From assembly GCA_009760855.2 (NCBI GenBank), contig WPIO01000010.1, positions 8,723,501 through 8,787,500 of the forward strand: a DNA stretch of 64,000 bases, read 5' to 3'. Positions 57,645-64,000 of this stretch are shown in pieces. The position numbers were made by a program, and so were the translations under genes. The notes under the pieces were generated by a model, which saw only the letters and a list, made by a program, of their open reading frames with translations, was not told the DNA's origin and made no database searches. Every line of letters begins with the position of its first letter. Within the stretch, counting starts at the first letter, position 1. This DNA is from Cristatella mucedo (lineage: Eukaryota; Bryozoa; Phylactolaemata; Cristatellidae).

Positions 57645-58867
57645 CTAAAATTGCCAATGCATTCTGCTGAGCATGCAAATCACCCTTACCATAGCAGCAC
57701 TCGTTGCTGAGCCAGACGAATAGTGATTACAGAAAAAGTAATATAGATATTACTAATAAGGCATTTTACAGCAGAACTAAATATCTCTCTTGGCACTTCA
57801 TAAGTACTGGAAATAAGCAATTTCAAAAGTTTAATGGGCAGTTGCAGCAGCTAGAAGCTGATTTCTATGCTCCCTGCTGAATCAGCAGAACTTTACACAG
57901 CTTGAGGCTGGGAGATCGTACGACCAGTTGCTTCCTGATATTAAATCTTTTACTGGCAATACGGACCGATCCGTTGAGGTGAGAGATTGACACTCGACCT
58001 TGTATAATATAGTAAAATATGACAGGTTGGTTACTTGGTAAGTCTCTATGCCCATCAAGTCACTGACATCACAGTATGACATTACATGACATTACAGTAT
58101 GACCATTGTGATGTATTTATAGGCGTACAACGGAGTTAAAGAAATGACACGTGTCGAAAAAGAGATAATTTGCTAATTATGATATGAAGCTGCAAGGTAT
58201 ACCCTCATAGTTTAAAGTGAAAGTTTAAATACTAGAACTTTGAACTCTAAAACATGTTTGAAGTTAAAAGGATTTTTTAAAGGGTTGCCCTGACATTCCA
58301 GCAGTTTGCACCACAACCGAGGTGACAACTGGCACTTCTGGCGCTTACCAGTTTCCCTTGACGTAGCTGAGTTGAGGTATTGGAAAGATGCAAGATTTGT
58401 GCAAAGTGTGTGCTTTACATGCTTTGCTCATGTGCTTCGTGTTTACTAGTCTTGTCAAATGGCTGCAAACTACTTGTAGACTTTACGTTTGCAGCCAGTA
58501 CATTTGTTAAATGACTATCAATCAAGATCCAGCATCAGCAGAAGCTAAAAAGAAAAGGCACTATCGCTATACCAACAACAGGCCGGAGAGACCGCAGAAG
58601 AGCTTTGGAGCAGTGTGCTGGAGAAGCCTGAAGAAAGAGCCGTTCTCACGAGCAGCAGCTATGGGTCGCAGAGACTGAGGAAGGACATGCAACAAGACGT
58701 ATGTAGCAATGCTGAAGCCGTTTTCCAGTTGTGCCAACAGCAATGCGCTGCATAGACTAAGGAAGAGGCAGAAGCTGCATGCAATTTCTTGTGATTTTTC
58801 AAAGGCAAGTGCTAGTCATAGATATATCAAAAGTATGTAAATATATGTGCACCAATATACACAGGGG

Positions 58868-58869
58868 CA

Positions 58870-58926
<57 letters not shown>

Positions 58927-58975
58927 CTCCATATGTGTGTGTGTGTGTTTGTGTGCGCCGCGAGCGCGTGTGCGC
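58868..58975 (+). repeat. (GT)n microsatellite
   Basis: GT from 58871 to 58924, interrupted by ATCTCCATA, then GT and GCGCGAGCGCG to 58975. In the intron between exons A and B. Confidence 0.96.
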
Positions 58976-59224
58976 GTACATGTGTACATATCAAAGGCAA
59001 AGAGCGCCACAGAGTTGGTTATATAACTGCATCGAAAGTCTCAAGTCGCTGGCCTGAATCAGCCACTGCATCGTGGATGTATGCACTAAATGTTGAGGTG
59101 AAGGCTCTGCACACTGAGCTGAAGGCTCAAAGGATTAGACCATTCACGAGTTCCTGTCGTTCTAATACACACCAATGTTCACATTCACATGCTGGGATTA
59201 TCTTAATAAAAAAAGGTTAATAAA

Positions 59225-59400
59225 GTGAATATTAGCTGATTCAACAGCCTAATTCGTAGAGTGGTAGAAGATCCTTAAACGATGTCAATTGCTTGCAACC
59301 TGCAAAAAATTCCTATTGTAGGACTCGAACCTAAAGACTGTCTCATGATGTGCGAGCATCGCCACACTGGGCTAGAACCCGGAGCTGTGTGCCATTAGGG
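59225..59400 (-). mobile_element. SINE family B copy (tRNA-like head)
   Basis: The minus strand reads TAGCCCAGTGTGGCGATGCT CGC and later TTTAGGTTCGAGTCC, a clear box A/box B pair, and ends with TTAGGCTGTTGAATCAGC. The head is closest to a tRNA of all SINEs here but an anticodon stem does not close cleanly. Confidence 0.5.
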
Positions 59401-60409
59401 TGGTCCTATCGATTGCATTACATTAGAACGGCTCGGCATTAGGGATCAGTCCATGCAACCGCATATGCTAATACATTATAAAATAACATGTGTACAGTTT
59501 TAATCATTTGAGAGAGGTTACAGAGGCCCCTCTGTAATTTTAGTGTCTAGCTCTTAGCTGTAGACGAGGTCTACTTTCAAATGCCATAAAACACTTATTT
59601 TTTTAAATCCTTCAAGTTCGCTACAACAAGGCAAGCTCTTATTATGCACAGTATTGTCTCATTGCACGAGATTGCTTGAGCAGGCAGTGTGGGACAGCAG
59701 ATGCATAGCCAGTCAAAAACAAACATTAAAAGTCCAAAACAACGTACACTAATCATATTTCACGCAGCATTGCATTAACTGATGAACACTAACCATTTCC
59801 TGATCTTGTAAAAGCAAAACCGATATTGTTGAGTAACAAGATTTCAGACTTATGAGTTGCACGAGCTACCATAAAAAGATGCAATATGTCACCAAGCTAG
59901 ACTTGAAGGCTCACAAAGTGGCTACCCTCCAAAGATAGTGAGTGCATTTCGGCATGCCTATCTTGGCCAGACCGTGTGCGACCAAATTCTTCACAGGATT
60001 TCTGTTTCAGGTGACCATCTACAGAGTCGTTCTCCGGGCGGGCAACAAAGCAGTACTGCAGAGGGCATGCTCGGCAGCAGTCGCATATCGAAAGCAAAGC
60101 AAGATGAAAGCATTAATGAGTACATCGATTATCTCTTATCTAGTAGCAATAGTAATTGGTGAGTAACTACAGGAAAGCACGCTCGGTGCATATATTTTAT
60201 CACGACTCGCTTAGGGTAAATAATGGAGAGCAAGTGTTTTTATTCACTTGCTTTTGACATGGGTGCATTCTCTATGGGAACACGATGTTCAATAATGTAG
60301 GCTAAACTATCTTCTGACGGAAAACTGTTGTTATTTTGCTCACAATCATAGCAGTCGTGGTGCTTTCGTGCTAGAAATCAGTCATGTCATTATATACATA
60401 AATAAAATA

Positions 60410-60441
60410 TATACAAACAATATATATATATATATATATAC
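60410..60441 (+). repeat. (TA)n microsatellite
   Basis: About 25 bp of pure TA beside a SINE. Confidence 0.9.
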
Positions 60442-60444
60442 AGT

Positions 60445-60600
60445 TTGTATAACACCCCAAGAGAACGTAATCTCTATACAGGTGATATAGGTGCTTCAAA
60501 TATGCCATAGGGCTCAAGCCCACGACCTTGAATGTCAAATATTTCCACATTTACCTCGGCGGTTAAACAGAAGCAACTTAACCGCTGGGCCAAACCAGGG
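60445..60600 (-). mobile_element. SINE family A copy
   Basis: Minus-strand copy: CACCCCAAGAGAACGTAATC TC, GGGCTCAAGCCCACGACCTT, and box A complement ACTTAACCGCTGGGCCAAAC. Next to a TA microsatellite at 60410-60441. Confidence 0.7.
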
Positions 60601-61469
60601 CAGTTAATACTGTGAGCTTTTTGGCTTTGGGTCAGCTCACTTCTAGGTAAATTATTATAGTGGAATTTACTCTGGCTCTGCTTATGCAAGCTTGCAAATA
60701 CTTCGAACTTCAGTATTTGGTAAATGGGACGCCAGGTGAGCCAGAAAGCCGATGCTTGCACAGTGCCTGCCAGTGACCCTTGCCCATTTTCAATACAATA
60801 GCTATTTTAAGGGCCTATTAACCGCAAGGGTACATTGCCGACTATAGACTCGCGATGGAATTGCTGGGTAGCTCAGACGTTGCTTCCCTGCCCAAATGCA
60901 GTAATTGAGCTCGTACATGCGTGGGAAACAACTCACAAACAAATGCAGGCCAAGGCTCTGCACGTTCAACCATAAGCCACTCCACATAAATCTTTGATTA
61001 CCAAGAATAGCTAAAGTTGTGCTACATGACCTAATTTTCGGTAGCCAGATTATGCTGCTGGCACGATTGTATCACTAATGTCTGCATCAGTGCATACATG
61101 CATGCATCACCTCCCTTAACATCGTGTGTTTGCCTCCCATACAGTAAACTGAGAATTCCAGCAGGGCATTCAGGCTAGTGCAAAGTGGCAGTTCTGCAGC
61201 ATACTTAGTGCAATGAAGATGAGTGCTGTGATTCTTCAGAACGACAAAGCCCTTCCTACGCGAGAGTATACTACGTGCGACTAACGTTAAGCTGGGATAA
61301 GGGAAACCGACCGGGCAAGCCCAGGCAGGTGACTACGGCAGCCGTATTCCGGGTTGTACATTTAATCCGCACGCCTGCCTGTTTCCATCACCCAGACTTG
61401 TGCCGGTTGCAAGAGAGCCGATCGGCCTGACCCAGCAGCAACTGTTACAAAATAAAGCGAGCTGCTAAC

Positions 61470-61650
61470 CTCGAGGAGGTGGCAGCAGCAGCAGCGCTGC
61501 TGCTGTGCACTTTGAGCACTCGCCGCGCGACCCCTTGCAGCATCTCTTCCTTTGCTGCATCCGACATGCCAATGCTCTCTGCTTTGCGAAGGTCCAGGAA
61601 CACAGTTTGCTTTTCCTCGTCGTTTTTACTCTTCTGTACTATGCTTGCTC
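61470..61650 (-). CDS. DNAAF8-like: Exon A: TVFLDLR motif exon
   Basis: First visible exon of the large minus-strand gene. The acceptor follows a pyrimidine-rich stretch ending in CTAG, and the donor is GAG|GTTAGC. It enters after one base of a codon and leaves after two. It encodes about 60 residues: a charged stretch (KSKNDEEKQ), then TVFLDLRKAES, then a helix-like part (AKEEMLQGVARRVLKV) and a Ala/Ser run. Human DNAAF8 has, as I remember it, a closely similar TIFIDLR motif in the same relative position, just before an acidic serine run. That is the main reason for the family name. Confidence 0.7.
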
Positions 61651-62084
61651 CTAGAAGATAAGGGGAAAGGTCAAAGCGAAAAGAAACTGTGGATCCCCAA
61701 GCAGCTGGTACAGTGAGCTGGTGCATTTAGAGCACCCGGCTTCTACTGGCACACGGCAGCAGCTCCTGTCGAGCACACTTGCACTTCTATGCAGAATTCA
61801 AACAATAAATCTTGTTGGTCACGTGCCGGCTTTACTTCTAAAGTAAGGGTGCAGAAATACAACTAATAGGAATGATAATCATGGAATAGATGCTGCACTA
61901 AAAAAAGTTTTTTTATGGGTATTTTCAGGGATAATGCATTGGGCAGGTCAGTACAATTGTGATTGCACTTACAGGTACACCTTTAGGTTACCGCCTGGTT
62001 AAAGTGAAATATAAGCCTTGGGAGCTGCCCAAGTATGTGGTCAAACATCAAACACCATCAAATATCAGAAGAACAATTATATGC

Positions 62085-62165
62085 CAGCCAGATTTGAGCT
62101 CGGTACCACGAGGTGGTACTGAATCCATAATACAAGTCACTTGGCCACCAAGGCAGCTCTGACAG
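62085..62165 (-). other. tRNA-Leu/Ser-like relic
   Basis: The minus strand reads GCTGCCTTGGTGGCCAAGTG, then a hairpin-forming GGTACCACCTCGTGGTACC-like arm, then GAGCTCAAATCTGGCTGGC. A long variable arm is a mark of Leu/Ser tRNAs. The acceptor stem does not pair well, so I call it a relic or SINE head, not a gene. Confidence 0.35.
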
Positions 62166-62311
62166 TAATGCAAGCTTACGGCATTTCCTAGAAATTTAAG
62201 ACCTAACAGGAAATTAGGCCCTCGCATGATTTTTCAGGGAATGCTTGTAATATAGGCCCTACCTCAAAGATAAGCAGAAGGGGGTATGTGAGTACTGGTG
62301 CACACAAGCAG

Positions 62312-62404
62312 TTATAAGGAAGTGGGTCGATTTAATGCTGCCACTTCTTTTGCGAGGTGGCCAAAGAGGTCTGCTGGTGTGACTTTCAGCCAGCTCTCAC
62401 TGCA
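62312..62404 (-). other. Doubtful exon ending in TAA
   Basis: A good acceptor (TTCTTCTTGTCTTCAG|TGCAG) opens a frame reading CSESWLKVTPADLFGHLAK and then EVAALNRPTSL before TAA. The content looks coding. It lies 660 bp upstream of exon A on the same strand. It could be the last exon of a neighbouring upstream gene, or an alternative exon of the DNAAF8-like gene; no in-phase donor to exon A is visible. No poly(A) signal is seen nearby. Confidence 0.3.
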
Positions 62405-62539
62405 CTGAAGACAAGAAGAATTTTCTTGCAGAGAGAAGAATAGATCAAATAATGATTCCTGCAGAAATGACTAACCTACCTCCAGACTCTGGATAACGCA
62501 ATAAACAAGCCATTCATGAACTATTTGAGCGTAGAAATT

Positions 62540-62640
62540 AATAATAATAATAATAATAATTCACTTGATAAAGTGCCCTCAGAGAACTTAATCTCTCTCT
62601 CTGCGCTTTAAATTTGCTGTAAACTGACTACATTCGAAAT
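62540..62640 (-). mobile_element. LINE 3' tail (solo)
   Basis: AATAATAATAATAATAATTC, then GATAAAGTGCCCTCAGAGAA CTTAATCTC. A second, longer copy of the same LINE begins 285 bp further on in the same orientation. Confidence 0.75.
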
Positions 62641-62924
62641 CAATGACTACATTCGAATTAGAATGGAGAGAAATCAAGCTGGAAACTTTGTGAAGCTTAG
62701 CCTGCAAGAGGTCGTAACTTGGGAAAATAATTCAGGGATGAAATCACTGATTTCTGTGTTGTCAATGATGCACTATGCAGAGGCTGAGTGGACCACAAGT
62801 GCTCAGTTAAGGTGAGCTCTAGTGCTGGATATGAGCGATTTTGACCAATTGTTGTACAGGACAAGGATTTGTAAGAAATTCGGGTCGGGATTTCGGGTTT
62901 GGGGATTTATGACGGCATTCTAAT

Positions 62925-64000
62925 AATAGTAAAATTAATAATAATGCACTTGATAAAGCACCCTCAGGGAATTTAATCTCTTTCTAGGCACTTTAAATTT
63001 GCTGCAAAGAGAAATGCAATTGAATGGTAAGTAAAATCATTCTTGAAAAACAAACAAAATGAATAACATGGTTAGGGGTGACATGCACATGTGGTTAGTG
63101 GCAGCATGCACAGTGTCAGCACGCATAAGCACGTGAAGGACGAATCACAGGGACCCACTAAATGCTGTCCTAAATAGGTGTGTTTAAAAGTTCCTTTTAA
63201 ATGTGGTCAGGTCAGGGGATGTTCTGACGCAGGTCGGGAGGGAATTCCAGGCTTTGGGAGCATACGAACTATATGCACGGTCTCCAAAGGATTTGAGGTT
63301 TGTACGAGGTATTTGTAGACTGTTGGATTCCAAAAAGCAGGTGGTACGATGCTTGGCCTGATGAGGGAGTATATCTGAGAGATAGGCTGGAGCCAAAGAA
63401 TGAAGTGACCTAATAGTGAGCGACAAAATCTTGAAGCCAATCCGTTGCTTGGCTGGTAGCCAGTGCAGGTCGGCGAGAAGTGAAGTAATGTGGCAACTGC
63501 GATGCTCACGAAAGACAAGCCTACCTGCAGAGTTTTGCACCAGCTGCAATCGCCTGATCGCACATGCTGGTAGGCCAGTAAGCAGTGAGTTGCAGAAGTC
63601 GAGACGGGATGTCACGAATGCATGGACCAACTTGGACGTGGTATCCTTATCTAAACAAGCACGAATTTTAGCAATGTTATGAAGCTGAAAATAGGCAGAT
63701 TTGACTGTGGAGCTGATATGGTCGTCTAACGAGAGATCGCTTTGGAATATGACACCTAGATTTCGAGCTGATCCGACAGGAGATATGCTGGCAGAGCCAA
63801 TTTTGAGAGTCAGCCTTTCCAATCTCTGAATCACACTGGGTTTGCCCATAACAAGTAAGTTAGTTTTATCATCGTTTAGTTTTAGAAAATTTGCTGCCAT
63901 CCATGTGCGGATGTCATCAATGCATGCAGCTAGTGCGTTGAGAGAATTTGAGGTGCTCGAAGGCTGCGAGGGATCAAAGCAAAGGTACAACTGAGTGTCA
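62925..64000 (-). mobile_element. LINE copy running off the window end
   Basis: Minus-strand copy of the same LINE. Its frame is open for 268 codons (63990-63184), from MYLCFDPSQPSSTSNSLNA just after the YADD box to LTTFKRNF. It lacks the LPVK stop seen in the two copies at 21-23 kb (it reads LPAKQRIGF). The 3' tail starts at about 62925 as AATAGTAAAATTAATAATAATGCAC. The rest, with the RT catalytic core, is beyond 64000, so activity cannot be judged. Confidence 0.9.

Larger units (their letters stand above)
17338..61650 (-). other. DNAAF8-like: Gene span: DNAAF8-like protein with five NDK-like modules (5' end not in view)
   Basis: I read 26 exons over 44 kb, giving about 1,470 residues; the 5' end is missing because the first visible exon starts inside a codon. 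The reading frame stays open through all junctions, and most have GT donors and AG acceptors of good quality. Residues about 1-110 carry TVFLDLR and a Ser/Asp/Glu run, which I remember from DNAAF8/C16orf71, a protein of the cytoplasmic bodies where axonemal dyneins are assembled. Residues about 645-1473 hold five NDK folds. NDKs transfer phosphate between nucleotides through a histidine, but no module here shows that histidine, so a structural or nucleotide-sensing role is more likely. Alternative identities are another multi-NDK ciliary protein such as NME8, though no thioredoxin domain is seen. The exon structure is well supported; the DNAAF8 name is moderate. Confidence 0.7.
61651..62924. 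other. Upstream of exon A: no confident exon
   Basis: Contains a tRNA-like relic, the doubtful exon at 62312-62404 and a solo LINE tail. No start codon for the DNAAF8-like gene can be identified, so its 5' exons probably lie beyond 64000. Confidence 0.4.

Overview
The window is animal nuclear DNA: intron-rich, heavily loaded with CA/GT, CT/GA and AT microsatellites, CR1/L2-type LINE copies ending in (ATT)n, and tRNA-derived SINEs. I cannot name the species. A gene for a cilium/axoneme-type protein and an ABCG half-transporter fit any ciliated metazoan. No bacterial, organellar or viral genome is present, and I saw no CRISPR array and no convincing functional tRNA or rRNA gene.

Two protein genes can be rebuilt exon by exon, both on the minus strand. 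(1) The first three coding exons of an ABCG1/ABCG4-like half-transporter lie at 11662-2737. They run from a start codon in a CpG-rich block to just past the Q-loop; the rest of the gene lies beyond position 1. (2) A very large gene runs from at least 61650 down to a stop codon at 17338. I read 26 exons for it, and all 25 junctions are phase-compatible in the model given (three of them, E-F, F-G and H-I, use weak or alternative sites). Together they encode about 1,470 residues. The N-terminal part carries a TVFLDLR motif followed by a Ser/Asp/Glu run, as I remember from DNAAF8 (C16orf71, a cytoplasmic axonemal-dynein assembly protein). The C-terminal half holds five nucleoside-diphosphate-kinase (NDK)-like modules, none of which shows the catalytic histidine. 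A poly(A) signal lies about 130 bp after the stop.

Layout: 1-11.7 kb ABCG gene with repeat-filled introns; 11.7-17.2 kb intergenic, CpG-rich then decayed LINEs; 17.3-61.7 kb the multi-NDK gene, whose introns hold most of the mobile DNA; 61.7-64 kb upstream sequence with one doubtful exon (62.3 kb), a tRNA-like relic, a solo LINE tail and a LINE copy running off the end.

The most structured repeat region is 47.27-50.87 kb, inside one intron. A decayed multi-copy ORF is interrupted by a LINE, and that LINE is itself interrupted by a 614-bp inverted-terminal element with flanking AATTAC duplications and by a SINE. SINE family A shares its 3' tail with the local LINE, which suggests the LINE mobilises it. 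All function statements are inferences from motifs; I had no database search.
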